A stretch of 64,000 nt of DNA from Sulfuritalea sp. (GCA_016710465.1 JADJVS010000016.1:310001-374000), one strand, 5' to 3'. Shown: positions 1-8,944, numbered from the stretch's first letter. Translations and numbers: made by a program. The notes: generated by a model not told the origin, from the sequence alone.

Positions 1-856
1 GGTCCGCGATATCGCCGGTGTTGCCATCACCGGCGCCAAAAAAAGCGCGGTAGACATCGAACTTGAAAGCCACGTGTTCCACCTTGGCCAATTCGATGAA
101 ACTGCCAAAGGTCCTTGCGGCGATGGCTTGGTCCATGCGCGTGGCGAGTTCCAGCAGGCGCAGCATGTTCTCGTTGGCGACTCCGCCCTCCTCGCTTGCG
201 CGTTGCGTTTCCCGTGAGAGTGCCGCCATGCTTTCGGTCGCGCCGCCGGTGTCATCTCCAATCTGGCCGACCAGGCCAGCGATCTCGGCGGTGGCTTTGG
301 TGGTGCGTTCGGCAAGCTTGCGCACCTCGTCGGCCACCACGGCAAAGCCGCGCCCCTGTTCGCCGGCGCGGGCAGCCTCAATGGCGGCATTGAGCGCCAG
401 CAGGTTGGTCTGGTCGGCGATCTCCTTGATCAGGTTCACTATGCTGACGATCTTGTTGGCCCGGTCGCCCAGCGCGGCGACCTTTTCCGCGGCTGTCGCC
501 GAGTTGGCGGACAGTGACGAAAGCGTTTCCGATATCCGGTCGATGGCCAACTGGTTCGCCTGCGCCACGCCGAAGGCATCGCTGGCGTTGCCGCGCTCGA
601 CATTCATGTTCCCGGCCAGGCGGTCGAGACCGCTCGACGACAGGCCGATCGAGGCGCCAAACATATCCAGAAATCCGGCCAGGCTCTCATGGTCCGCGAT
701 TCGACGTTCCAGCGCATTGGCATGGTCCGCCGATGCGGCCAATCGTGACTCCAGCAGGTCGATCTGGTTGCGGGCGCTGGCTGCCTCGGCCTGGGATTGG
801 CGCAACTGCTGGTGCGCATGCGCCAGTTCCTCGCGCTTGGCGGAACCGAAGAACAT
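1..856 (-). CDS. Soluble methyl-accepting chemotaxis protein with CZB-like C-terminus, truncated by window edge
   Basis: The frame is open from an ATG at 856 to the left edge (285 residues seen) and has no stop in the window, so the gene is partial. The start is preceded by a GGAGCAAACC ribosome site. The N-terminus (MFFGSAKREEL) has no signal peptide or membrane segment and forms a coiled coil. The middle holds the MCP signalling hairpin, including EIADQTNLLALNAAIEAARA and GRGFAVVADEVRKLAERT. The last visible stretch (VEHVAFKFDVYRAFFG) resembles the start of a chemoreceptor zinc-binding (CZB) domain. It is therefore a cytoplasmic receptor that would feed CheA/CheW. A conserved 48-bp element lies about 115 bp upstream. 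Confidence 0.88.
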   Translation of the reverse strand, partial: MFFGSAKREELAHAHQQLRQSQAEAASARNQIDLLESRLAASADHANALERRIADHESLAGFLDMFGASIGLSSSGLDRLAGNMNVERGNASDAFGVAQANQLAIDRISETLSSLSANSATAAEKVAALGDRANKIVSIVNLIKEIADQTNLLALNAAIEAARAGEQGRGFAVVADEVRKLAERTTKATAEIAGLVGQIGDDTGGATESMAALSRETQRASEEGGVANENMLRLLELATRMDQAIAARTFGSFIELAKVEHVAFKFDVYRAFFGAGDGNTGDIAD

Positions 857-971
857 GGTTTGCTCCTGGATGAAATTGTCCGATCAAATGACTCAGGCCC
901 TATTCCCGCCTGGCCTTCCTCGAAGCCGGACGCAGGGCGAGCCGCCCCAGGAGATGGTCGCAGAACCCGGA

Positions 972-1019
972 GCCGTTGTTGATCCGTGAATCACGCGGCA
1001 AACCGCGGTCCCTACGTAG
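972..1019 (-). promoter_or_regulatory. Conserved 48-bp element, copy A (upstream of chemoreceptor)
   Basis: Read toward the chemoreceptor, the element has CTACGTAG, then CCGCGGTTTGCCGCG, then GTGATTCACGGATCAACAA. Near-identical copies lie before fliH (12998-13046) and cheY (38178-38226), in the same orientation relative to the downstream gene. The parts are dyads: TACGTA, CGCGG-N4-CCGCG and GTGA-T-TCAC. It lies in the 201-bp gap between the diguanylate cyclase stop and the receptor start. No known box was recognised; a binding site for a response regulator or other dimeric factor is inferred. Confidence 0.65.
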
Positions 1020-1057
1020 TTGCCGGCCGGGCGGCGACCCGGCCAGGCGGCATTGCG

Positions 1058-2863
1058 TCAGGCCGGTATTACGCGGTTCTTGCCGGCACGCTTGGCGCGA
1101 TACATGGCGCTATCGGCCCGCTTGAGCACGTCGTAGGGATCCTCGGCATCGCGGATCTCGGCGACGCCGCAACTAAAGGTAATCAGCACCTTCTCGTTGT
1201 TGTTGAGAAAGAACTCGCGCGTCAGTTCGCGCTGCACCCGCGTCATGGCGGCCACGGCATCGTCGATCGGGGTATTCGGCAGCAAGACGACGAACTCCTC
1301 GCCGCCGTAGCGCGCCAACATATCCTGCGGACGCACCGCGGCCTGAACGATCTTCGACAGGTGCACCAGCGCGGCGTCCCCGGCCAGGGTGCCGTGCATT
1401 TCATTGAGCTTCTTGAAATTGTCGATATCGAGCAGTGCCATGCTCAGGGTGCCGCTCTGACGCCGCAGGCGGCCGATTTCCTTTTCCAGCGCCTCGTCCA
1501 GCCCCTTGCGATTCAGCGCGCCGGTAAGCAGATCGTGACGCACCAGTTCGCTGGCGTTGGAAAGTTCGTTCTGCAGCCGGGCCACCACCTCCTCTGCCTC
1601 GCTGACGCGCACCCGCATGCTGCCCATTTCATCACGGGATCGCGCGGCATTGACCTGGACCACGCGGGTTTCACGCATCACTTCGTCCAGCACCTCGGTG
1701 AGTTCCGTGATGTCGCCGGCCTTGCTGATCTTGTCGGCGTAGCTTTCGATCTTGCTGTGGTAATCGCTGGTGGTCTCGGAAAAATCGGCAAGTCGATCGA
1801 CGAAGGTGGCCAGCATCAGCTTGAGTCGGTCATTGGCCTCGTTCAGGCTCTTCTTCAGCGCGCTCTGCTTGACGATGACGTCCTTCATGCGTCGTTCCAC
1901 GTCATCCAGGCGGCGCAGGCTGAGCGGCTGCTGGATCAGGTCGCGGACCACCTTGATCTGGCCGGTGAGCCATTTGTCCTCGACCACGAGTTCGCTGATG
2001 TTGTCGATGATCAGTTGCACCAGGTGCAGCAGCGCGCTGCCCATTTCGGACTGATCCTCGGCGACGAACAGGGCGCGGTAACAGAGCTTCTTGAGGCGCT
2101 CGGAAAGCCCGACCAGGGCGTCGCCGTTCTTTGCCGCGCGCAGGGCCGCCGAGATCGCGGCGGCTTCGGTGGCAAGGTCCGGCGTATCGCGCAGGACGAT
2201 CGACAGCGTGTTGTCAAGAAGTTGCGCCATGATGTCGCGCAGATCGAGAATGCCGCCCTGCCAGGGCGCCGATACCGCAGGGATGGCGGCGGCCGCCGGA
2301 GTCGGAGTGCTGGGCGCGCTGGGTGCGCTCGGCGCGGCGGGCGGCAGGGGCAGCGGCTCGCTGCCGGCCAGCGCGCCGCGTTCGAGCGGCGACTGCTGGC
2401 TCCAGGAGCGAATCAGCGCCTGCAGCCGGGGTACCAGGACTTCCGGCGTTCCGGAGCCCGTCAACACCTGGTCGAGGGCTTCCTTCTTCTTCGCCGCCGT
2501 CAGGCCCGCATGATGGGTTTCGAGCTGGGCCAGCATGTCGCGTATCAGGCTGGCCCATTGCGGCTGCTCGCCCGTCCTGGCCAGGAACTCGGTGATCGCC
2601 GTGGTGACGCTTTCCCAGTTGCCCTTGGCCACCGCCGCTTCGAACTGCCGGGCAAATTTGTTCTGTTCCGAACTGGCGCGCGGCAGGCTTGCCTGGAGCG
2701 CCTTGAACTCGCGTTCCGGAAACGGGGAAGATGGCGGCATGCCGGCAACCTCGAAATACAGGCTCCGGTAGTTGTCCGGCGTCGGCTGGAGCTTGCGCGT
2801 CGCAAGGAGACGCAGGGTTTCGCGCAGGATTTCAGCTTCGGACATCTGCTTGGACTCAGCCAT
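1058..2863 (-). CDS. GGDEF diguanylate cyclase with long helical N-terminus
   Basis: A 601-residue protein predicted to make cyclic di-GMP from GTP. The catalytic GGDEF domain is C-terminal, with an intact GGEEF signature at residues 520-524. An RPQD inhibitory I-site lies five residues before it (511-514), so product inhibition is likely. The first 400 residues carry no transmembrane segment or signal peptide. They begin with a motif seen in other cytosolic cyclases (LRLLATRKLQPTPDNYRSLY) and continue as alpha-helical, coiled-coil-like sequence after a proline/alanine linker near residue 190. An HD-GYP gene lies just downstream, so synthesis and breakdown of the messenger are encoded side by side. 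Confidence 0.92.
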   Translation of the reverse strand: MAESKQMSEAEILRETLRLLATRKLQPTPDNYRSLYFEVAGMPPSSPFPEREFKALQASLPRASSEQNKFARQFEAAVAKGNWESVTTAITEFLARTGEQPQWASLIRDMLAQLETHHAGLTAAKKKEALDQVLTGSGTPEVLVPRLQALIRSWSQQSPLERGALAGSEPLPLPPAAPSAPSAPSTPTPAAAAIPAVSAPWQGGILDLRDIMAQLLDNTLSIVLRDTPDLATEAAAISAALRAAKNGDALVGLSERLKKLCYRALFVAEDQSEMGSALLHLVQLIIDNISELVVEDKWLTGQIKVVRDLIQQPLSLRRLDDVERRMKDVIVKQSALKKSLNEANDRLKLMLATFVDRLADFSETTSDYHSKIESYADKISKAGDITELTEVLDEVMRETRVVQVNAARSRDEMGSMRVRVSEAEEVVARLQNELSNASELVRHDLLTGALNRKGLDEALEKEIGRLRRQSGTLSMALLDIDNFKKLNEMHGTLAGDAALVHLSKIVQAAVRPQDMLARYGGEEFVVLLPNTPIDDAVAAMTRVQRELTREFFLNNNEKVLITFSCGVAEIRDAEDPYDVLKRADSAMYRAKRAGKNRVIPA

Positions 2864-2963
2864 GATTCACCCTATGACAACGGTTTTTTGCATTTGGCAA
2901 GACGACAGGCCTGCCGCCATGATTTCATCGCGCGGACACCAGGGCGACATTGCGCGACTCATT

Positions 2964-3770
2964 CTAGACCGCCATGTCCGCCGGCCGATATACGTAGAAA
3001 TACGTCATTGCCCTGTCGCTTACCGCGATTCGCGAGTCCGCCATCCGCTCGGGAACGGCGAAGCTGTTGCTGACCAGCAGCGCGCCGGAGCTCATCTCGG
3101 CCGTGGCCTTGGCCCACAGCCGCGACATCGGCGCCGGCGAAAGATAGGCATAGACCAGATCGTAGCCATCCAGGGGAAGGCTCCAGAAGCTGCCCCAGAC
3201 AATCTTCAGGTTGGGCAGGGATCTGCCGGCCAGCCAGGCCCAGAGCCATGGCAAGGGCGCGTGCTCGACGCCGACGAACCGGCTGTCCGGGCGCGCTCGC
3301 GCCAATCGGCGTAACAGCGCGCCGTCGCCGCAGCCCAGGTCGATGACCCGGCAAGGCCGTGACGGCAGCAAGGGCAGCACGGATTCGACGCACTCGCGAC
3401 TGCTCAGGTACAAGGGCACCTGACCGCGGTCGGTACGCCAGAACACCAGCAGAAGCAGAATCAGCCCGGTGGGCCAGGTCCACGCGGGTAGGTCGAGAGC
3501 ACGAACACCGACCACCAGGGGCATGAACACGATATGGATCACCAGCCACCACGATGGTGCCTGCAAGGCGCGAGCCATGATGGCGGCAATACCGCCCTGC
3601 AGCATGGCCAGCAGCATGGCTTGCTGCAACAAGGAGGGAAAGAAAACGAGGGTCGGCAGGCCAACCGCGACGATGCCGATCCCCTGCGCCGCCAGTGCCG
3701 GCAAAAGCGGATGGCGCGATTCCGCGCGGCTCAGGGCGCCCAAAGCCGCTCGATGTTGCTGAGCCCCCAT
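2964..3770 (-). CDS. Membrane-anchored class I SAM-dependent methyltransferase
   Basis: About 268 residues from the ATG at 3770, which overlaps the end of the HD-GYP gene by 40 bp. Longer starts upstream would lie deeper inside that gene and are less likely. The N-terminal 120 residues contain about four hydrophobic helices (e.g. GIVAVGLPTLVFF, TGLILLLLVFW). The rest is a Rossmann-type methyltransferase with motif I VIDLGCGDG and the acidic loop GVEH. The substrate is unknown. Coupling to the HD-GYP gene suggests co-transcription. The stop is followed by about 100 bp before the cyclase start. Confidence 0.75.
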   Translation of the reverse strand: MGAQQHRAALGALSRAESRHPLLPALAAQGIGIVAVGLPTLVFFPSLLQQAMLLAMLQGGIAAIMARALQAPSWWLVIHIVFMPLVVGVRALDLPAWTWPTGLILLLLVFWRTDRGQVPLYLSSRECVESVLPLLPSRPCRVIDLGCGDGALLRRLARARPDSRFVGVEHAPLPWLWAWLAGRSLPNLKIVWGSFWSLPLDGYDLVYAYLSPAPMSRLWAKATAEMSSGALLVSNSFAVPERMADSRIAVSDRAMTYFYVYRPADMAV

Positions 3771-4960
3771 TTCGCGGCATCCTCGCGACTGGCTATCTTG
3801 TCGCGGGCACTGGGATGCGAAAGATCCAGAACCTCGGGAACGATATGCGTCATTGCCTTGGTCGAAAAGAATATCTTGATGCGCGGCGTCAATAGCGAGT
3901 GCCCCGACTGCTCCATGACCACGCCCAGTCTTCCGGATTCGAGCTTGACCAGTGAACCGATCGGGTAGATGCCCATGCACTTGACGAAGGCCTGGAACAC
4001 GCGCTCATCGAAATGTCCCTTGCACCATTCCGCCATGCGCCGGATTGATTCGGCGGGATCCCATCCTGCCTTGTAGGGCCGGTTCGAGGTCACGGCGTCA
4101 TAGACGTCGCAAACCGCGCCCATCTTGGCGTAAAGGCTGATCTGTTCGCCCTTCAGGTGATCGGGATAGCCGCTGCCGTCGGTTTTTTCGTGATGGTGCA
4201 GAACCACGTCGAGCGGCAGGTCGCCGACGGCCGCGCCTTCGACGAGCAGGCGATGCCCCTCCCCCGGGTGGCGCTTGATGATGGCAAACTCTTCGTCCGT
4301 CAGCTTGCCCGGCTTGTTCAGCACCTCGGTCGGCACCAAGGCCTTGCCGAGATCGTGGAGCAATCCGGCCAGCCCAAGCTCCCTGGTGGTCGCCGCATCC
4401 AGCTCCAGTTGCCGTGACAAGGCCACCATCAGCGCGCACACCGCGACCGAATGCATGTAAGTGTAGTCATCGGCGGACTTGAGTCGCGCCAGGCTGATCA
4501 GGGCGCCGGGATTGCGCTCGACGGAGTTGGAAATCTCCTCAACCAGCGCGCCGGCGAATTCGGGTGACACCGCGCGCCCCATGCGGACTTCCTGAAACAT
4601 CGAGACCACGGCCTGCTTGCTGCGGGCGCAAATGCGCGCGGCGCGGGCGACCTCCTCGGTCATGGAAACCCGCAGCGGCGCGGTCTCGGTCTCGGCCGAC
4701 TCGATCAGCGCGCGATCGGCCTGGGCGGCCAGGTCCGCCTCGTCGTCGGCCTGCGCCCGGGTCTCGTGGATCGCCGCGTCATGGCCCTTCGCCGTGTCGA
4801 TCCAGACCTCGCTCACAGCGCTTTCGCGCAGGCGGCGAATGTCCTCCGCATCGTCAAGCTCGAAACGCGTCCGCCAAAAGGGATGGTCCATCCACGATCC
4901 GCACAGCTCATGGACATACATGCCCAGACGAAGGTGTTCGACGCCGACTTTTTTCAGCAT
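3731..4960 (-). CDS. HD-GYP domain cyclic di-GMP phosphodiesterase
   Basis: A 409-residue cytosolic protein. The N-terminal 100 residues match the DUF3391 type that often precedes HD-GYP (VGVEHLRLGMYVHEL). The HD-GYP domain shows LHDLGK (H202-D203) and the full HHEKTDGSGYP signature at 256-266, so metal binding and hydrolysis of c-di-GMP to pGpG or GMP are expected. There is no receiver domain. It lies next to a diguanylate cyclase and in the same cluster as a YcgR-type receptor, which suggests a role in motility control. Confidence 0.92.
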   Translation of the reverse strand: MLKKVGVEHLRLGMYVHELCGSWMDHPFWRTRFELDDAEDIRRLRESAVSEVWIDTAKGHDAAIHETRAQADDEADLAAQADRALIESAETETAPLRVSMTEEVARAARICARSKQAVVSMFQEVRMGRAVSPEFAGALVEEISNSVERNPGALISLARLKSADDYTYMHSVAVCALMVALSRQLELDAATTRELGLAGLLHDLGKALVPTEVLNKPGKLTDEEFAIIKRHPGEGHRLLVEGAAVGDLPLDVVLHHHEKTDGSGYPDHLKGEQISLYAKMGAVCDVYDAVTSNRPYKAGWDPAESIRRMAEWCKGHFDERVFQAFVKCMGIYPIGSLVKLESGRLGVVMEQSGHSLLTPRIKIFFSTKAMTHIVPEVLDLSHPSARDKIASREDAAKWGLSNIERLWAP

Positions 4961-5000
4961 GAATTGATCAGGGATTCAATAGGTTCGGAACTGCCGGCGG

Positions 5001-5447
5001 TCAGCGCTTGGCGGACTTCTCCGGGACGAACGACAGCGTCTGCTCACGCGCCTCGAAGCGACCGACCGCATCGCCGGGAAACGGCGGCGGCGTCTTGTAG
5101 GTCTGGAATTCGCAATTGCGCAGTTCCGTGACATACCAGCGCTTGCCCGAATTGAGAATATAAACACCCGATTCCGGCCGGAACACCTTGAGCTGAAAGC
5201 CGTCGTCGGACATGCCTTCCAGCGGATGGCGCTTCTGGCAGCGCGGCGTCGCGGCAGCGACCAGCGTGGATTGCCAGGGACCGCCAAGGTAGTTTTGCTC
5301 GCGCACCACGGACAAGGTCAGCCCGCCGCCATCGTCGAAGTAGGCAAACTGGCTGCCACCACAGGACGCGAGCACGAGCGGCAGCAGGAATGCGAGGCGC
5401 AAGCCGCCACTGCCCTTGGTCGCCGCTGTCGATGCACGCCTGTTCAT
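5001..5447 (-). CDS. Small hypothetical lipoprotein
   Basis: A 148-residue protein with a basic start, a hydrophobic core and a lipobox (VLASC, Cys near residue 29), so a secreted lipoprotein is predicted. The mature part has no domain I recognise. It contains two further cysteines and ends in a basic segment. It lies 40 bp upstream of the HD-GYP gene and about 100 bp downstream of the carbonic anhydrase on the same strand, so it may share a transcript with either. Function unknown. Confidence 0.65.
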   Translation of the reverse strand: MNRRASTAATKGSGGLRLAFLLPLVLASCGGSQFAYFDDGGGLTLSVVREQNYLGGPWQSTLVAAATPRCQKRHPLEGMSDDGFQLKVFRPESGVYILNSGKRWYVTELRNCEFQTYKTPPPFPGDAVGRFEAREQTLSFVPEKSAKR

Positions 5448-5551
5448 GTGAAATGAGTATCCGAATCCGGTCGATCCGCGTACAAGCTTCCGTGCGCGGT
5501 TCGGGCCCTTACTTTACCCGATCACGGCCGGCTTTCGCGCCAAGGTCGATG

Positions 5552-7072
5552 CTATCGCGATTCCTTGATCAACCGGCCATGGTGCGGCTGGACCGGGCGC
5601 GCATTGTTGCGAAAGACCCGGGAAAATATCGCCACCTGCTCGCCGGCGACCTGCAAGGGCTGTTTCAGGACCATCCACAACACACCCTCCGTACAGGGTG
5701 GAGTCGTCAGCGACCCCATGTAGGTCCAGTACGCCCGGTTTTCCGGCAACAGCATGGACGGGTCGATGGCTTCTTCGGGCGCCATCTCGCTGTCCTGCTC
5801 CAACGGCAGGTTGTTGAGCAGGGTCTGGATCAGCGGATGCTCGGCACCCTTCTCCAGCAGCACCGCCACCACGGCGAGCTGGCCATCGTCATTGCGATGC
5901 ACAAGGTGTACCGACATGTCGTACACGCGGCCATTTACGCGCTCTTCGGAAGGGCGATGAAAATGAAACTGTTGCAAGGCATAGCGCTTGCCCATCACCG
6001 TGAGGCTGGCCCCTTCGCCCAGGTTCACCTGCACCGTATGGCCGTTATCGACGATGCGAAATCGCATCGGCTTGTAGTCGAAGCGTATCGTCTCAAGATT
6101 GACCCGCACCCCGTCCCGGATGTCGATCGGCGCCTGGCGCTTGCCCGATGTACAGGCGGCGTAGTCCGGGCGCAATTTGGCCCAGTGCGCGGGGCCGGTA
6201 TCGCCCTCGTAACTCCAGTGCTGGTGCAGGGTGGCCGCCGGATTTTCCGGCTCGTGGGCGGACTGCACCACCGGCACCTTCTTGCGCGCGGCGCGCGGCG
6301 GGCCGGAGTTGGCATAGTGCAGCTCACGGATGCGCTTCTCGCTCAGGGCCTCGATTTCCCTGGGCTCGGCCCGTGCGGTAACGGGCTTGCCCGGCGCCGG
6401 CGGCGGCTTGCTTGCCGTCGCACCGCCCTTCGTTTCGGCGCGTAACGCGGCTTCCTGGGCGGCCGCCGCCTGGGCCAGCGCCGCTTTGTCGATCTGCGGC
6501 AACTGGATCAACTTCGGCTTGTCGGCGGAATTCGCATCGGCGACGGGAAACACCCGTGCCGTCTCGGCCTCGCCGGCGATACGCATATCGGCGTGCATGG
6601 CCACCGGTCGGTCCGCGTTCGCCACGGAGTCGGCCTCGCGGCGCGGAGTGGGTGACGCCGTCGCCGGCGGCTCGCTGTCCGGATTGCGGCAAGCGATGTT
6701 CATCAGGCGTTCGTCAAGGCTGCCGACCTGGATCGAATTGGCCCGCCGCCGGGCAATCTCCTCTTCGCGCACCAGCCGTTCGCCGAGGAAGTAGGCGCGC
6801 CGCAGGGTCGTGAAGCGACGCTTGCCGCAGTCGTAGCCGTTCTGCGCGCGTATCGTGTCATAGCTTGCGTCGCCGTCGGCGACCCGGCGATCGAGCCGGA
6901 TCCGGCTCCAGGCCGTCAGACCATCGACGCCGCGAGAAACGCTGGCGCGATCGATCTCGATGGTCTCGCCGCCTCCGGCATGGACGACTCGCCAGGAATC
7001 GGCGACCGCCGGCTGCGCCAGCGCAAGCGCGGCGACAAGGCCGACACGCAGGGAAGTTCGAAGGGAGAGCAT
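5552..7072 (-). CDS. Exported alpha-carbonic anhydrase fused to an adhesin-E-like N-terminal domain
   Basis: About 506 residues from the ATG at 7072, which has AGGA five bases upstream; an in-frame ATG at 7078 is possible. A signal peptide ends near AVADSW. Residues 20-130 resemble the surface-adhesin protein E fold (W..V..GGG.TIEIDR..VSR with paired cysteines). A proline/alanine-rich linker follows. Residues 285-506 are a complete alpha-carbonic anhydrase: HWSYEG start, zinc ligands in QFHFH (about 370 and 372) and HLVH (about 389), and the SLTTPPCTEGV substrate loop. Periplasmic CO2/bicarbonate interconversion is predicted. Its place in a flagellar cluster is unusual, and a sigma28-like site lies just upstream. 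Confidence 0.88.
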   Translation of the reverse strand: MLSLRTSLRVGLVAALALAQPAVADSWRVVHAGGGETIEIDRASVSRGVDGLTAWSRIRLDRRVADGDASYDTIRAQNGYDCGKRRFTTLRRAYFLGERLVREEEIARRRANSIQVGSLDERLMNIACRNPDSEPPATASPTPRREADSVANADRPVAMHADMRIAGEAETARVFPVADANSADKPKLIQLPQIDKAALAQAAAAQEAALRAETKGGATASKPPPAPGKPVTARAEPREIEALSEKRIRELHYANSGPPRAARKKVPVVQSAHEPENPAATLHQHWSYEGDTGPAHWAKLRPDYAACTSGKRQAPIDIRDGVRVNLETIRFDYKPMRFRIVDNGHTVQVNLGEGASLTVMGKRYALQQFHFHRPSEERVNGRVYDMSVHLVHRNDDGQLAVVAVLLEKGAEHPLIQTLLNNLPLEQDSEMAPEEAIDPSMLLPENRAYWTYMGSLTTPPCTEGVLWMVLKQPLQVAGEQVAIFSRVFRNNARPVQPHHGRLIKESR

Positions 7073-7097
7073 GGTCATCCTGTATGACATCGGTCGA

Positions 7098-7124
7098 GTA
7101 ACGGCGCTGCCGGCCGAACCTTGA
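7098..7124 (-). promoter_or_regulatory. Candidate sigma28 promoter of the carbonic anhydrase gene
   Basis: On the minus strand the sequence reads TCAAGGTT-N11-GCCGTTAC against the FliA consensus TAAAGTTT-N11-GCCGATAA (6/8 and 6/8 matches, exact spacing). The expected transcript start would be about 20 bases before the ATG at 7072. It is weaker than the flagellin and flgM sites. Confidence 0.4.
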
Positions 7125-7165
7125 TAGTCCCGGACGTCCGGTCCGGAATCCCGGCCAGCGCCCGG

Positions 7166-7495
7166 TCAGACCTGAATGTTCATGATGTCGTGATAGGCCG
7201 ACACCAGCCGATTGCGCACCTGGACCATCTGCTGGAAGGAAAGGCTGGCCTTCTGCAGGTTGATCATCACATCCTGCAGGTTGACCTCGCCTTGTCCGCT
7301 GGAAAAGTCCTCGGCCATTTTTTGCGCGTCCACCTGGGCCGCGCTGACCTGGTCGAGCGTGTTTTTCAGCACCTCGGCAAAATCCGGCCCGCCGGCAGTC
7401 GCCTGACCCGCCGAGGGCGATTTGCCGCCCGTCAGGGCCGAAGCCGATTTCAGCTCGGCCAGCATCAGGTCAATTTGTCGCGTATCGATGCTCAT
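7166..7495 (-). CDS. fliE: Flagellar hook-basal body junction protein FliE
   Basis: A 109-residue protein that joins the MS ring (FliF) to the proximal rod and export gate. The C-terminal half is typical: NLQDVMINLQKASLSFQQMV followed by VRNRLVSAYHDIM. There is no signal peptide, as expected for a substrate of the flagellar export apparatus. It is transcribed divergently from the fliF operon, with fleR/fleS between them. A near-perfect sigma54 site lies 37 bases upstream of the start. Confidence 0.95.
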   Translation of the reverse strand: MSIDTRQIDLMLAELKSASALTGGKSPSAGQATAGGPDFAEVLKNTLDQVSAAQVDAQKMAEDFSSGQGEVNLQDVMINLQKASLSFQQMVQVRNRLVSAYHDIMNIQV

Positions 7496-7531
7496 GATCT
7501 ACCCCCGCTGCTATGCACTTGCCGTGACATC

Positions 7532-7547
7532 AGCAATCGGCGTGCCA
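7532..7547 (-). promoter_or_regulatory. Sigma54 promoter of fliE
   Basis: The minus strand reads TGGCACGCCGATTGCT, a full match to the -24/-12 consensus TGGCACG-N4-TTGCW. It lies in the 66-bp gap between fleR and fliE. FleR, encoded next door, is the likely activator. Confidence 0.88.
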
Positions 7548-7561
7548 GCCACTGGGCGAAA

Positions 7562-8944
7562 CTAGTCTTCGTCGCCGGGAATCGCGAATCCCTCGGCGCG
7601 GTACTGGTTCAGCTTGTAGCGCAAAGTTCGCTCGGAAATCCCCAGAATCGCGACCGCCTTCTTGCGCGAACCACCCACGCTGGCCAGTACGTCCTGAATG
7701 TGCTGCCGCTCCAGGGTCTTCATATCGGGCGCCGGGCCGGTCGGCATGGGAGTCGGTGCTGGCGGCACGGCGATTGGGGCGCTGGCCGACACCGAAAAGC
7801 CAGCCGGCTCGGTTGCCTGTGCGCCGGCCGGCAAGGGCAAGGACCGCGCATCGATGACGTCGCCGGCGTCGAGAATCAAAGCCCGCTGAACCACGTTTTC
7901 CAGTTCCCGCACGTTGCCCGGCCATGCATAGGCCTGCAATCCAAGCTCGGCGTCGGCGGCAAATCTTGCCGCACGGCCGGTGGCGGCGGCAAGATGTGCC
8001 AGGATCTTGCGCGCCAGGGGAACGATGTCGCCGGGTCGCTCGCGCAGCGAGGGTATCTCCAGGGGAAAGACATTCAGCCGGTAAAACAGATCCTCGCGGA
8101 AATGTCCGGCACGAACTTCCGCCGCCATGTCTCGGTTCGACGTAGCCAGAATCCGGATGTCGAGCGGCACCGGCTTCTTGCCGCCGACGCGCTCCACTTC
8201 GCGCTCCTGCAGCACTCGCAGCAGCTTGGCCTGGAGCCCCAGCGGCATTTCGGAAATCTCGTCAAGCAACAGGGTTCCGCCGTTGGCCTGCTCGAACTTC
8301 CCGGCCTGGGCCGTCTGGGCACCGGTAAAGGCACCTTTTTCATGGCCAAACAGGGTGGCTTCGAGCAGGTTGTCGGGAATCGCCGCGCAGTTGATGGCGA
8401 CGAAGGGGCCGCCGGCACGCGCCGACTGCTCGTGGATGTAACGCGCGAAGACCTCCTTGCCCACGCCCGATTCGCCGGTCAGCAGCACGGTCGCGCCGGT
8501 GCGCGCCACGCGCGAGGCCAACAACAGCGTGGCACGGGTCTTTGCATCTTCGGCCACCACGCCGGCGGCCGGCGCCGGCGGCGTGGCATAGCGTTCGATC
8601 TGCTTCAGCAGCGCCTTGGGCTCGAAGGGTTTGAGCATGAAATCGCAGGCGCCACCGCGCATCGCCGAAACCGCCTTGTCCACATCGCCGAATGCCGTCA
8701 TCAACAGCACGGGCAGCCCGGGAAAGCGGTTGCGAATCTCGCCCAGCAAGACAAGCCCGTCCATCGGGCTCATCCGCAGGTCGGACACCACCATGTTGTA
8801 GGCCTTGCGTTTCAGGGCTTCCAGGGCCACCGGCCCGCCATCGGCGGCATCCACGGCATGGCCCGCGGTTTCGAGCGTGACTTGCAGGGCGTCGCGCAGC
8901 GCGTCGTCGTCTTCGACGACCAGGATGTTCAGTTTTTCCGACAT
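7562..8944 (-). CDS. fleR: Sigma54-dependent flagellar response regulator (FleR/FlrC type)
   Basis: A 460-residue NtrC-class activator. The receiver domain has the acidic pocket EDDD (11-14) and phospho-acceptor D55 (VVSDLRM). The AAA+ domain has Walker A GESGVGKE (157-164), the sigma54-contact loop GAFTGA (204-209) and Walker B GGTLLLDEIS. A Fis-type helix-turn-helix closes the protein (SERTLRYKLNQYRAEG). It overlaps the sensor kinase gene by 16 bp. By family it should activate class III flagellar promoters; many sigma54 sites are present in this window. Confidence 0.92.
   Translation of the reverse strand: MSEKLNILVVEDDDALRDALQVTLETAGHAVDAADGGPVALEALKRKAYNMVVSDLRMSPMDGLVLLGEIRNRFPGLPVLLMTAFGDVDKAVSAMRGGACDFMLKPFEPKALLKQIERYATPPAPAAGVVAEDAKTRATLLLASRVARTGATVLLTGESGVGKEVFARYIHEQSARAGGPFVAINCAAIPDNLLEATLFGHEKGAFTGAQTAQAGKFEQANGGTLLLDEISEMPLGLQAKLLRVLQEREVERVGGKKPVPLDIRILATSNRDMAAEVRAGHFREDLFYRLNVFPLEIPSLRERPGDIVPLARKILAHLAAATGRAARFAADAELGLQAYAWPGNVRELENVVQRALILDAGDVIDARSLPLPAGAQATEPAGFSVSASAPIAVPPAPTPMPTGPAPDMKTLERQHIQDVLASVGGSRKKAVAILGISERTLRYKLNQYRAEGFAIPGDED

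Noticed and set aside
2987..3010. TACGTAG near the end of the methyltransferase gene as a fourth copy of the 48-bp element
   Set aside because: Only the TACGTA core matches; it encodes the residues TYFYVY and lacks the downstream parts of the element.
986..3073. Long plus-strand open frame (695 codons) opposite the diguanylate cyclase
   Set aside because: It is antisense to a gene with clear GGDEF motifs; its product is Arg/Gln/His-rich and matches nothing. High GC removes stop codons from the opposite strand.
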